Source of the DNA: Bradyrhizobium diazoefficiens
Lineage (GTDB): Bacteria; Pseudomonadota; Alphaproteobacteria; Rhizobiales; Xanthobacteraceae
Reading direction: 5' to 3'
Assembly: GCF_018131015.1 (NCBI RefSeq)
Contig: NZ_JAFCJJ010000006.1
Location: 124,001 to 188,000, forward strand
DNA length: 64,000 nt
Position numbers and translations under genes: made by a program. Numbering within the stretch: position 1 is the first letter of the stretch; every line of letters starts with the position of its first letter. Shown one piece after another: positions 39,641-48,491 of this stretch. The notes under the pieces are model-generated. The model worked only from the letters and a program-made list of their open reading frames with translations, was not told the origin of the DNA and searched no databases.

Positions 39641-40306
39641 ATGCTTCATGAAGAGGTCGTCGGCCGTATCCGCGACATCCTGCTCGACGGCGAAATCCCG
39701 CCGGGGGCACGGATTCCCGAGCGCGAGTTGTGCGACCGGCTCCAGATCTCGCGCACGCCGTTGCGCGAAGCGCTGAAGGTGCTCGCGGCCGAAGGTCTCG
39801 TGCAGTTGCTGCCGCATCGCGGCTCGCGCGCAGCCAAGCTGACCGACAAGGACGTGCGCGACCTGTTCGAGGTCTGCCAGGGCCTCGAGGCGCTGGCCGG
39901 CGAGCTCGCCTGCGAACGCATCACCGACGCCGGGATCGCCGAGGTCGCCGCCGCCCATGCGGCGATGGTGCAGCATTATCGCGAGGGCGACCTGATCCAG
40001 TACTACCGCGGCAACCGCGCCATCCACGAGGCCATCGTCACCGCGGCGGGAAATCCCGTGCTGGCGGGGCTCTATGCGTCCGTGACAGCCCGCATCCGGC
40101 GCGCGCGCTATGTCACGCCGATGACGCCACAGCGCTGGGCCTTCGCCGTCAGCGAGCACGAGGCGATCCTGAACGCCCTGCAACGGCGCGACGGCGCCGG
40201 CCTCGCCCACATCCTGCGTGCACATCTGCGCCACAAGCGCGAAGAGGTCTTGCAGGCGGGCTTTGCCGAAACGGAAGCAAGCGAGCTCGCGCTGCGGATC
40301 GCCTGA
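39641..40306 (+). CDS. GntR family transcriptional regulator (FCD/FadR type)
   Basis: The 221-residue regulator has the GntR winged helix-turn-helix at residues 1-65 (IPERELCDRLQISRTPLREALKVLAAEGLV). A helical FCD effector domain follows, with the metal-binding pattern HEAIV...SEHEAIL near residues 131 and 185. The effector is probably a carboxylate or its derivative. ATG 39641 is behind CGGAG. It is divergent from the six-gene operon at 32974-39519, and a perfect palindrome lies between, so it most likely represses that operon. Confidence 0.9.
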   Translation: MLHEEVVGRIRDILLDGEIPPGARIPERELCDRLQISRTPLREALKVLAAEGLVQLLPHRGSRAAKLTDKDVRDLFEVCQGLEALAGELACERITDAGIAEVAAAHAAMVQHYREGDLIQYYRGNRAIHEAIVTAAGNPVLAGLYASVTARIRRARYVTPMTPQRWAFAVSEHEAILNALQRRDGAGLAHILRAHLRHKREEVLQAGFAETEASELALRIA

Positions 40307-40392
40307 GCCCGCCCTGCCGTCGCGAACGCGCCCGATTTCGTGACGCGGAATTCGTCCTCCCGCATCGCCTGGTCAGGAGACACACTGGGGTC

Positions 40393-40407
40393 ACAATCAT
40401 AGATTGT
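40393..40407. promoter_or_regulatory. palindrome upstream of the MBL-fold gene
   Basis: ACAATC and GATTGT flank ATA in a perfect inverted repeat about 76 bases before the MBL-fold hydrolase start. It may bind a regulator; no candidate regulator is certain. Confidence 0.35.
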
Positions 40408-40483
40408 ATTTCTGCGACGGCCGGCAACAGGCCGGACTTGGCGCGCGGCGCTCAAGTCGAAACGCAGAAAATGGAGGACGCCA

Positions 40484-41467
40484 ATGACACTCAACGTCTC
40501 TCGTCGATCCCTGCTCGCACTTGGCGCCGGACTTGGTGCCGGCCTTGGCGCCAGCACGATGCTTGGCAGCAGCGCCCTGGCGCGCGCTCCCAAGCTCGGC
40601 ACCCAGACCCCCTACTGGCACCGCTTCATCCTCGGCGATGCCGAGGTCACCGTCGTGTCGGACGGTCCGCTTCCGCTCGGCGATCCCTCCGGAACCTTCA
40701 CCGGCGTTCCGAAGGAGGAAGTCAAGAAGATGCTGTCGGACAACTTCCTGTCGCCGGACAACGTCGTGCTCGAGCAGAATTCGCCGATCGTCAACACCGG
40801 CGACAAGCTCATCCTGTTCGATACCGGCATGGGCACGTCGAAGGCGTTCGGCCCCACTACCGGCCGGCAGCAGAAGAGCATGGCGGAAGCCGGCATCAAG
40901 CCCGAGGACATCGATGCCGTGGTCTGCTCGCACGCCCATATCGACCACATCGGCGGCATCGTGGGCGCCAACGACAAGCCGCTGTTCCCGAATGCGCAGG
41001 TCTACATCGCCCAGAGCGATCTCGACTTCTGGACCGACGAGGGCAAGCTCGGCAGCCCGCTCAAGGACTTCGTCGTTCACGCCCGCAAGAACCTGCTGCC
41101 GGTCCGCGACCGCATCAAGTTCTTCAAGGACGGCGAGGAATTCCTGCCCGGCGTGCAGGCGATCGCGGCGCCCGGGCACACCGTCGGCCACACCATCTTC
41201 ATGGTGACGTCGGCCGGAAAGTCCTTCGCCTTCCTCGGCGACCTCTCGCACCATGCGGTGCTGCTGCTCGAGCGGCCCCGGATGGAGTTCTCCTACGACA
41301 CCGATCCCAAGCAGGCCGCCGACTCGCGTGTGAAACTGCTCACCATGCTGGCGGCGAACAAGATTCCGGTGATGTCGTATCACTTCGCCTGGCCGGGCTA
41401 CGGCCACGTCGCCAAGGTTGGCGACGGTTTCCACTACTATCCCGAACCGATGCAGATGACGTTGTAG
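40484..41467 (+). CDS. Tat-exported MBL-fold metallo-hydrolase
   Basis: The 327-residue protein begins with a twin-arginine signal (SRRSLLALGAGLGAGLG). A metallo-beta-lactamase fold follows, with the zinc motif His150-x-His152-x-Asp154-His155 (HAHIDH) and a further ligand His232 (PGHTVGH). Such enzymes hydrolyse esters, lactones or similar bonds; the substrate is unknown. It would be folded with metal in the cytoplasm and exported to the periplasm. ATG 40484 lacks a clear Shine-Dalgarno (only GGAGG further back). A palindrome precedes it. Confidence 0.85.
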   Translation: MTLNVSRRSLLALGAGLGAGLGASTMLGSSALARAPKLGTQTPYWHRFILGDAEVTVVSDGPLPLGDPSGTFTGVPKEEVKKMLSDNFLSPDNVVLEQNSPIVNTGDKLILFDTGMGTSKAFGPTTGRQQKSMAEAGIKPEDIDAVVCSHAHIDHIGGIVGANDKPLFPNAQVYIAQSDLDFWTDEGKLGSPLKDFVVHARKNLLPVRDRIKFFKDGEEFLPGVQAIAAPGHTVGHTIFMVTSAGKSFAFLGDLSHHAVLLLERPRMEFSYDTDPKQAADSRVKLLTMLAANKIPVMSYHFAWPGYGHVAKVGDGFHYYPEPMQMTL

Positions 41468-41536
41468 TCGACATCGTTTGCGGGATCACGCCGGGTGGCG
41501 CACGCGCCGCCCGGGCCAAGGGGCGGGCCCAACAAA

Positions 41537-42166
41537 TCACAATTTCGCTTTCAGATATGACGACAGCACGATCTTGAGTTCACGCAGCAGTGCGTCCCGC
41601 TCTCCGGGCCTGCTGCGATCCAGACCGCCGATCATGGCGCGTGTGATGTCGCTCCATACCGAGAGAATGCGCCTGCGCTCGGACGCAGCGAGCTTCGGGT
41701 ACGCGTCAGCGAACAGCGTGTCGAGCCTGGCGCCGAGAACCTGCCGCAGATCCGCGGCAAGCGCCTCGAATGCGCTGTCCGACTGGCTGCCGGCGTAGAC
41801 ACAGACAAAGCCGGACGAGCGCTGCTGCAACTCGGCCATCCCGTCGATCAGCACTGCGACGAAGGACGCCGGATCAGTTCGCAATGTGCTCGCATTCAGG
41901 CGCTCTTGCGCCAGCGCGCGAATTTCTTGCGCGAATTGTTGCGACAGCGCCGCGACGATGTCCTCCTTGGTGGCGAAGAACTGATAGATGGTTCCGATCG
42001 GCACGCTGGCCTCAGTGGCGACCGCCTTCACGGTCAGCCCGGCATAGCCGTGATCGGCGAGAACGGCGCCTGCCGCACCGAGGATGCGGGCCACGCGCTC
42101 CTTGCTGCGCACCTGCGTCGGCGCCTTGCGCAATCCCGGCTTCGTGTTCTGTCGCGGACTTGACAC
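41537..42166 (-). CDS. TetR family transcriptional regulator
   Basis: The 209-residue repressor has the TetR helix-turn-helix at about residues 22-68 (ARILGAAGAVLADHG, then VKAVATEASVPIGTIYQFFATKEDI). Its C-terminal ligand domain includes SGFVCVYAGSQSDSAFEALA, which recalls regulators with hydrophobic effectors. GTG 42166 is the start. The gene is divergent from the amidohydrolase, and a long dyad lies in the gap, so it probably represses that gene and itself. Confidence 0.87.
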   Translation of the reverse strand: MSSPRQNTKPGLRKAPTQVRSKERVARILGAAGAVLADHGYAGLTVKAVATEASVPIGTIYQFFATKEDIVAALSQQFAQEIRALAQERLNASTLRTDPASFVAVLIDGMAELQQRSSGFVCVYAGSQSDSAFEALAADLRQVLGARLDTLFADAYPKLAASERRRILSVWSDITRAMIGGLDRSRPGERDALLRELKIVLSSYLKAKL

Positions 42167-42168
42167 CA

Positions 42169-42211
42169 GTGCTCCTAATATGAACTAATGCTCATGTTCA
42201 TATTCTAGCAC
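42169..42211. promoter_or_regulatory. dyad operator between TetR and amidohydrolase
   Basis: ATATGAAC (42178-42185) faces GTTCATAT (42196-42203), and outside these GTGCT (42169-42173) faces AGCAC (42207-42211). The long dyad lies between the divergent genes and begins two bases from the TetR start. Confidence 0.6.
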
Positions 42212-42242
42212 CGCTTGTCTCGATCTGCCAGGGAGAGGTGCC

Positions 42243-43655
42243 ATGGGTCTTTTGCAGTCCATCGGGCTCGCGCCGCCACGCACGCCGCAGCCCGCAGCCA
42301 AAGGCGCTTTCGAGATTACGGGGGTGACCGTGATCAATCCGGGGCGCGCACGAACAGCGGCTGCGACAGTTTCGATCGCGGGCGGCAAGGTGGCGCAAGT
42401 GGCGGCGGCGGACGACGCACGCGCAGCATCTCCTTACGCGAATTGCTATGTGTTGCCGGGCCTGATCGACATGCACGTTCATCTGCCGCCCGGGAACGCA
42501 TTGCCGCTGACCTGCCATGCCGCGCTGATGTATCTCGCGCACGGCGTCACGACGATCCGCGAAGCCGGCGATCTCGACGGGACCTCGGTCCAATCGGCCC
42601 GGCGGCTCGCCGCGGACGCTGCGCCCTGCCCCCGGGTCGTGTCGTGCGGCCCGTTCGTCGGGGCGGGAAAGCCGACGTTCAGGAACACGCTCACGCTGAG
42701 GAGCGCGGATGCTGCCGAGGCGGACGAGGCGGCGCGCCGCGTCAAGGCGACCGGCGCGAGTTTCATGAAGTTCTACGACGGATTGACCGAGCCGATGATC
42801 CGCCAACTCGAAGCGGCCTGCGACCGGCATGGTCTCCGCATCATGGGGCACGTCCCGGCCGAACTGTCCTATGAGACAGCGCGCATCCGCGAGGTTCAGC
42901 ACTTCTTCGGCGTCCCGCTGCCGGAGAGCCTGGAGCGACCGGCGCTGGTGAACCGATCCTGTGACTGGCATGCGGTCGACGAGCGGCGCATGGACGAGAT
43001 CGCTGCGTTCTCGATCGCGGGGGGGATCGCCAACACCCCGACCATCGTCACCAACCACGCCATGCTCAGCTATCTGGATTATCCCGCCGCTTGCCGCAGG
43101 CAAGGCATGCGGCGTATCGCGCCGTTCTATCCCGATGTCGTCTGGCATCCCGAACATGGCGGGCTGAACAGCCGGCTGCCGCCGGACTACCTCACCCGGC
43201 AGGTCCGGCCGGCGATCAAGAAGAAGCAGCAGCTGACCAGGAAGCTGTTCGACAACGGGGCGGAGCTGTTTCTCGGCACCGACGTGGCTCAACCCTTTTT
43301 GCTCCCGGGGGAAAGCCTGCAGCAGGAGATGACGCTGTTCGCCGAAGCGGGGATTCCACCCGAGGCCGTCTGGCAGCTCGCCACGCATGCGGCCGGCAAG
43401 CGCCTCGGTATCCTGCAACTCGGCACGATCGAGGCCGGGGCGCCGGCCGATCTCCTCATCTTCCGCAAGGACCCGACGCAGTCGCTCGATGACCTCGACA
43501 GCCTCATAGCTGTCGTCGTCGCCGGTGAGCTGTACGACGCCTCCGAGCTCGAGCGCACATTGGAAGAATTCGGTGCGTACTTCCGCTCGCCGATCGTCAA
43601 GCCGCTCGCCGCCCGCGGCGCCAGACAGGCCATGGCCCGGGTGCTGCGGCGCTGA
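42243..43655 (+). CDS. amidohydrolase family protein
   Basis: The 470-residue enzyme resembles metal-dependent amidohydrolases of the imidazolonepropionase/prolidase-like group. The first metal motif DMHVHL is near residues 76-81, FMKFYDG near 174, MGHVP about 201, and the final Asp FLGTDVAQ near 345. It has no signal peptide. The reaction is hydrolysis of an amide or related bond, and the substrate is unknown. ATG 42243 follows AGGGAGAGG. It is divergent from a TetR gene that probably controls it. Confidence 0.85.
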   Translation: MGLLQSIGLAPPRTPQPAAKGAFEITGVTVINPGRARTAAATVSIAGGKVAQVAAADDARAASPYANCYVLPGLIDMHVHLPPGNALPLTCHAALMYLAHGVTTIREAGDLDGTSVQSARRLAADAAPCPRVVSCGPFVGAGKPTFRNTLTLRSADAAEADEAARRVKATGASFMKFYDGLTEPMIRQLEAACDRHGLRIMGHVPAELSYETARIREVQHFFGVPLPESLERPALVNRSCDWHAVDERRMDEIAAFSIAGGIANTPTIVTNHAMLSYLDYPAACRRQGMRRIAPFYPDVVWHPEHGGLNSRLPPDYLTRQVRPAIKKKQQLTRKLFDNGAELFLGTDVAQPFLLPGESLQQEMTLFAEAGIPPEAVWQLATHAAGKRLGILQLGTIEAGAPADLLIFRKDPTQSLDDLDSLIAVVVAGELYDASELERTLEEFGAYFRSPIVKPLAARGARQAMARVLRR

Positions 43656-43675
43656 TCAACGATACAGATTGGTTG

Positions 43676-44395
43676 TCAGCAGCCGAGCCTGTCGGCAATG
43701 CCGCCAAAATCCCTGGCGATGATGTCCCAATCGCCGGTCGCCTCGAAATCCACCTTTTGCAGCGGACCGTACTCGGTCGGCCGCGCCACGAAGGCGGTCT
43801 TGAGCCCGTTCTTCTGTGCGGCGGCGAGATCGCCATTGTGGGCGGCGACCATCATCACCTCGGCCGGCTTGAGACCGAGCAGCTTGGCTGCGCCGAGATA
43901 GGTCTCGGGATCGGGCTTGTAATGCTCGAACAGCTCGGCCGACAGGATCAGGTCCCAGGGCAGCCCTGAAAACTTCGCCATGTTGGTGAGCAGCGCCACA
44001 TTGCCGTTCGAGAGCGGCGAGATCACGAATTTTGACTTGAGCCGCGTCAGGCCCGCGACGCTGTCGGGCCAGGGGTGCAGGCGATGCCAGCCCTTGGTGA
44101 GGTAATCGAGGTCGGCTTCGGTCAGGCCCTTGATTGAAAACTTCTCGACCAGCTTCTCCAGCGAGCGGCGGTGCAGGTCGTCGAGCATGACATAGCCGCG
44201 CGCAGGGTTTTTGCGCACCTCGTCCATCGAGGCCATGTACATGCCGCGCCAGCCGTCGACCAGCGCGGTCCAGTCGGCGCTGACGCCGCGCTGCCTGCCC
44301 CACCACATGAAGTCGCTGATCAGGCTGCTGCGCCAGTCCACGACGGTGCCGAACACGTCGAACACGAGCGCCTTGACGGCGGAGAGATCGGACAT
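43676..44395 (-). CDS. haloacid dehalogenase, type II (HAD superfamily)
   Basis: The 239-residue protein shows the HAD motifs: Asp13 in LVFDVFGTVVD as nucleophile, the SPLSNGN Ser near residue 128, and Lys with MMVAAHNGDL Asp near 187. This pattern matches (S)-2-haloacid dehalogenases, which hydrolyse haloalkanoic acids. Activity on other substrates is possible. ATG 44395 follows GAGGAAGCG. It is convergent with the amidohydrolase gene. A palindromic repeat separates it from glpX. Confidence 0.87.
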   Translation of the reverse strand: MSDLSAVKALVFDVFGTVVDWRSSLISDFMWWGRQRGVSADWTALVDGWRGMYMASMDEVRKNPARGYVMLDDLHRRSLEKLVEKFSIKGLTEADLDYLTKGWHRLHPWPDSVAGLTRLKSKFVISPLSNGNVALLTNMAKFSGLPWDLILSAELFEHYKPDPETYLGAAKLLGLKPAEVMMVAAHNGDLAAAQKNGLKTAFVARPTEYGPLQKVDFEATGDWDIIARDFGGIADRLGC

Positions 44396-44410
44396 GGGCG
44401 CTTCCTCATT

Positions 44411-44529
44411 CGTCATTCCGGGGCGATGGGACCGCGCCAAGCGCGGTCCAGAGAGCCCGGAATCCATTTCACCTCGGATTCTGTAGCCGATGGATTCCGG
44501 GCTCGCGCTGCGCGCGCCCCGGAATGACG
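44411..44529. repeat. palindromic intergenic element
   Basis: CGTCATTCCGGGGCG at the left pairs with CGCCCCGGAATGACG at the right. Inside are two further stems, ACCGCGCC/GCGCGGT and AGCCCGGAATCCAT/ATGGATTCCGGGCT, so it could fold as a cruciform. It overlaps no gene. Confidence 0.75.
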
Positions 44530-45531
44530 TCAATCCAGGTGGAACTTGGCCAGCTCGCGGTGCTCGGCCTTGATGTAGCGCACCGTGCCGGTGACGGAGC
44601 GCATCACTACCGTCTCGGTTTCGATCACGCCGTCTTTCCGGAATTTCACGCCGGAGAGCAGCGAGCCGGTGGTGACGCCGGTGGCGGCGAACAGGCAGTC
44701 GCCCTTGGCCATGTCCTCGATGCCGTAGATCATCTTGGGATCGTTGACGCCCATCTTGGCGGCGCGCTCGCGCTTCTCGTCGGAGTCGAGGATGAGCCGG
44801 CACTGCATCTGGCCGCCGATGCAGCGCAGCGCCACGGCAGCGAGCACGCCTTCCGGCGCGCCGCCGGTGCCGACATACATGTCGACGCCGGTGTTGTCGG
44901 GATCGGCGCAGTGGATCACGCCGGCGACGTCGCCGTCGGTGATGAGGCGCACGGCAGCTCCCGTCGAGCGCACGCTCTCGATGATGCCGGCATGGCGCGG
45001 ACGGTCGAGCACGAGAACGGTGATGCCGTCCGGCTTGACGCCCTTGGCCTTGGCGAGACGGCGGACATTGTCGGCGGGCGAGGCGTCGAGCTCGACCACG
45101 CCCTTGGCGTAGCCCGGACCGACCGCGAGCTTCTGCATGTAGACGTCGGGCGCGTGCAGCAGCGTGCCGCCATCGGCCATCGCCATGGTCGCGATCGCGC
45201 CCGGCATGTTCTTGGCGCACAGCGTGGTGCCCTCGAGCGGGTCGACGGCGATGTCGACCTCGGGCCCGGTCTTGAGGCCGACCTGCTCGCCGATATAGAG
45301 CATCGGCGCCTCGTCACGCTCGCCCTCGCCGATCACGACGGTGCCCTGGATCGGCAGCTTGTTGAGCTCGCGCCGCATCGCGTCCACGGCGGCCTGGTCG
45401 GCCGCCTTCTCCTGCCCGTGCCCGCGCAGCCGCGCCGAGGACACCGCCGCCCGCTCCGTCACCCGCACGATCTCCAGCGTCAGGATGCGCTCGAGCAGCG
45501 CCTGCGGCGGGACTGAAATATGGGTCGACAT
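44530..45531 (-). CDS. glpX: class II fructose-1,6-bisphosphatase
   Basis: It dephosphorylates fructose 1,6-bisphosphate in gluconeogenesis in the cytoplasm. The 333 residues match GlpX, with GEGERDEAPMLYIG near residues 66-80, VDPLEGTTLCA around 94-104 and GTGGAPEGVLAA. These residues coordinate Mg or Mn and bind substrate. ATG 45531 is behind GGAGTGAGCCG. It is transcribed on the minus strand downstream of homoserine dehydrogenase, 139 bases away. In many Rhizobiales recJ follows directly; here a large accessory block intervenes. Confidence 0.95.
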   Translation of the reverse strand: MSTHISVPPQALLERILTLEIVRVTERAAVSSARLRGHGQEKAADQAAVDAMRRELNKLPIQGTVVIGEGERDEAPMLYIGEQVGLKTGPEVDIAVDPLEGTTLCAKNMPGAIATMAMADGGTLLHAPDVYMQKLAVGPGYAKGVVELDASPADNVRRLAKAKGVKPDGITVLVLDRPRHAGIIESVRSTGAAVRLITDGDVAGVIHCADPDNTGVDMYVGTGGAPEGVLAAVALRCIGGQMQCRLILDSDEKRERAAKMGVNDPKMIYGIEDMAKGDCLFAATGVTTGSLLSGVKFRKDGVIETETVVMRSVTGTVRYIKAEHRELAKFHLD

Positions 45532-45670
45532 CGGCTCACTCCTTCGAAACAGGTTTGGACGGAAATCTCCGTCCGCCTTAACTCGCAACGCCCACGGTCG
45601 TTCGAACCGCGCCTTCTTGTTTGAGCATGACCTTTCCGGAAAACCGCTTCACACTTTTCCGGGTCATGCT

Positions 45671-46984
45671 CTAGTTCTTCTCGATCCGGATCACCTGCGG
45701 GCGTCCGGTGATCACCTTGTCGCGCTGCACGGCGGCGAGCGCACGACGCACGCCGTCCTCATGCGTCGCATAGGTGATCAGGATGACGGGCACCGGCACC
45801 GCCTTGCCGCCCGACGGGGCGGCGCCATTGGGATGGCGCTGCACGATCGACTCGATCGAGATCTTCTGTTCGGCAAGCCGGGTCGCGATCGTGGCCGCCG
45901 TGCCCGGAAGGTCGCGCGCCAGCAGGCGGATGTAGTAGCCACCCTCGTGCCGTTCCATCGGCGCTTTCCTGGTGTCGCGGAGCTGCGCGATCGGCCGGCC
46001 GAACGGGTTGGCGCGGATGCCGCGCGCGACGTCGGCGATATCGGCAACGACGGCGGATGCGGTCGCAGCGCCGCCTGCGCCGGGTCCGACCAGCGTGATC
46101 GGCGGAATGCCCTCGCCATCGATCGTGACCGCATTGGTGACGCCCATCACCTGCGCGATCGAGGAGGATTTCGGAACCATGGTCGGATGCACGCGCTGCT
46201 CGATGCCGGTGGCGGTGCGCACGGCAACGCCGAGCAGCTTGACGCGATAACCGAGATCGGCGGCCGCGCGAAGATCTTCCGGCGCGATGGAGGAGATGCC
46301 TTCGACATACACCGCGCTTTGAGCAACTTTCGTGCCGAAGGCGAGGCTGGCGAGAATGGCAAGCTTTTGCGCGGTATCGTGGCCGTCGACGTCGAACGAC
46401 GGATTGGCCTCGGCATAGCCGAGCCGCTGCGCGTCCTTGAGGCATTCGGCGAAGGACAGGCCCTCCTGCTCCATCCGCGTCAGGATGTAATTGCAGGTGC
46501 CATTGAGGATGCCGTAGACGCGGTTGATGCCGGTTCCGGCGAGGCCTTCGCGCAGTGTCTTGATGACCGGGATCGCGGCGCCGACCGCTGCCTCGAAATT
46601 CAGCGCGCCGCCATGCTTTTCGGCGGCCTTCGCCAGCTTGATGCCGTGCTTGGCGAGCAGCGCCTTGTTGGCGGTGACGACCGACTTGCCGCTGCCGAGC
46701 GCCGCCTCGACCGCGGACAGCGCCGGATCGCCGGCACCGCCCATCAGCTCGACGAAGCAGTCGACCTCGGGATGGGTGGCGAGCGCCAGCGGATCCTTCA
46801 CCCATTCGACGCCGCGCAGATCGACGCCGCGCTTCTTCGCCTTCGAGCGCGCGGTGACGGCGACGACGCGAATGCCGCGACCGCTGCGGCCCGCGAGCAC
46901 GCGCGCCTGCGTTTCGATCAGACGGACAACTTCGGCGCCCACGGTGCCGAGCCCCGCTATGCCCAATTTCAGGGGTGCAACCAT
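45671..46984 (-). CDS. hom: homoserine dehydrogenase
   Basis: It reduces aspartate semialdehyde to homoserine for threonine, methionine and isoleucine synthesis. The 437 residues have the Rossmann GIAGLGTVGAEVV at about residues 8-20, the catalytic domain with KSVVTANKALLA near 99-110, EAAVGAAIPVI and GILNGTCNYILTRM, and a C-terminal ACT domain near residues 350-430 (RLLARDLPGTAATIATRLAEQ) for threonine feedback. ATG 46984 is used; the open frame upstream is not protein-like. It lies 31 bases after the aminotransferase stop. Confidence 0.96.
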   Translation of the reverse strand: MVAPLKLGIAGLGTVGAEVVRLIETQARVLAGRSGRGIRVVAVTARSKAKKRGVDLRGVEWVKDPLALATHPEVDCFVELMGGAGDPALSAVEAALGSGKSVVTANKALLAKHGIKLAKAAEKHGGALNFEAAVGAAIPVIKTLREGLAGTGINRVYGILNGTCNYILTRMEQEGLSFAECLKDAQRLGYAEANPSFDVDGHDTAQKLAILASLAFGTKVAQSAVYVEGISSIAPEDLRAAADLGYRVKLLGVAVRTATGIEQRVHPTMVPKSSSIAQVMGVTNAVTIDGEGIPPITLVGPGAGGAATASAVVADIADVARGIRANPFGRPIAQLRDTRKAPMERHEGGYYIRLLARDLPGTAATIATRLAEQKISIESIVQRHPNGAAPSGGKAVPVPVILITYATHEDGVRRALAAVQRDKVITGRPQVIRIEKN

Positions 46985-47015
46985 GATGCTTTTCGAAAAC
47001 CTGCCGAGAAGAAAA

Positions 47016-48236
47016 TTAGCGCCGGTTGGCGAGCGGAACCACGTTGTGCAACGTTTCGATGCCGCTTTCAAGGAAGCGGCGCACGCCGCGCGCGGCCTGC
47101 CTGATCCGCTGCTCGTTTTCCACCATGGCGATGCGGACATATCCTTCGCCATGCTCGCCGAAGCCGACGCCGGGCGACACCGCGACGCCGGATTTCTCCA
47201 CCATCAGGGTCGCGAATTGCATGCTGCCGACGCTCCGGAATGCTTCCGGCAGCGGCACCCAGGCGAACATCGAGGCCTCCGGCGGCGGAATCTCCCAGCC
47301 GGCGCGGCCGAACGACTCAACCAGTGCGTCGCGCCGCTTGCGGTAGGTGTCGCGCATCTCCCGGATGCAATCCTCGGGGCCGTTCAGCGCCGCGGTGGCC
47401 GCGACCTGCACCGGCGTGAACGCGCCATAGTCGAGATAGGACTTGACCCGGGCAAGCGCTGCGATCACGCGCTCGTTGCCGACCGCAAAGCCCATGCGCC
47501 AGCCCGCCATCGAAAAGGTCTTCGACATCGAGGTGAACTCGACGGTGACGTCGATGGCGCCGGGCACCTCGAGCACCGAGGGCGGCGGGTTCTTGTCGTC
47601 GAAATAGACCTCGGCATAGGCGAGATCGGACAGGATCAGGATCTCGTGCTTTTTCGCAAAGGCGACGAGGTCCTTGTAGAAGTCGAGGCTCGCGACATAG
47701 GCCGTCGGGTTCGAAGGGTAGCAGACGATGAGCGCAATCGGCTTGGGGATCGAATGGATGATCGCCCGTTCCACCGCCTCGAAGAACTGCGGGGTCGGCT
47801 CCGAGGGAACCGAGCGGATCACGCCGCCCGCCATCAGGAAGCCGAAGGCGTGAATCGGATAGCTCGGGTTCGGACAGAGCACGACGTCGCCGGGCGCGGT
47901 GATGGCCTGCGCCACATTGGCAAAGCCCTCCTTGGAACCCAGCGTCGCCACGACCTGGGTATCCGGGTTCAGCTTCACGCCGAAGCGGCGGGCGTAATAG
48001 GCGGCCTGGGCGCGGCGCAGGCCGGGGATGCCGCGGGAGGCCGAGTAGCGGTCGGTGCGCGGCTTGCCGAGCGTCTCCTTGAGCTTCTCCAGCACATGCG
48101 GCGGCGCCGGCAGGTCCGGATTGCCCATCCCGAGATCGATGATGTCGGCGCCGGCATTCCGCGCGGCCGCCTTGGCCCGGTTGACCTGCTCGAACACGTA
48201 AGGCGGTAGGCGGCGGATGCGGTAAAATTCTTCCAT
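47016..48236 (-). CDS. PLP-dependent aminotransferase (class I/II)
   Basis: A 406-residue fold-type I transaminase contains IDLGMGNPDLPAPPHV near residue 34, YPSNPTAY near 172 and SMSKTFSMAGWRMGF with the PLP lysine near residue 235. The sequence resembles AlaC and the LL-diaminopimelate aminotransferase-like group. Its location directly before hom suggests an aspartate-family link, but alanine or glutamate transamination cannot be excluded. ATG 48236 was chosen because the upstream frame is not protein-like. Confidence 0.88.
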   Translation of the reverse strand: MEEFYRIRRLPPYVFEQVNRAKAAARNAGADIIDLGMGNPDLPAPPHVLEKLKETLGKPRTDRYSASRGIPGLRRAQAAYYARRFGVKLNPDTQVVATLGSKEGFANVAQAITAPGDVVLCPNPSYPIHAFGFLMAGGVIRSVPSEPTPQFFEAVERAIIHSIPKPIALIVCYPSNPTAYVASLDFYKDLVAFAKKHEILILSDLAYAEVYFDDKNPPPSVLEVPGAIDVTVEFTSMSKTFSMAGWRMGFAVGNERVIAALARVKSYLDYGAFTPVQVAATAALNGPEDCIREMRDTYRKRRDALVESFGRAGWEIPPPEASMFAWVPLPEAFRSVGSMQFATLMVEKSGVAVSPGVGFGEHGEGYVRIAMVENEQRIRQAARGVRRFLESGIETLHNVVPLANRR

Positions 48237-48491
48237 GGCTCTCTGGGCTCCGGGCCACCGGTCAGGACAGAATCGAAAGGCTTTCAAGACCGTTCGGAAA
48301 GGCACCTCGCCCCCCGGGCAAAAATCACTCAAAGTCAAATACTTGGAGCGAGTTTCGATGACAGGAACTGAGGTCGTTCGCCCTGACTCTCGGCTGAACT
48401 GAGGTCTTTTAGCACGGAGTGGCGGGGGCGCCAGCGATTACGTTGCACCGCTCCACGGGAGGTTTTTGCTCCGCGTCCCTGCCTGATAGCG

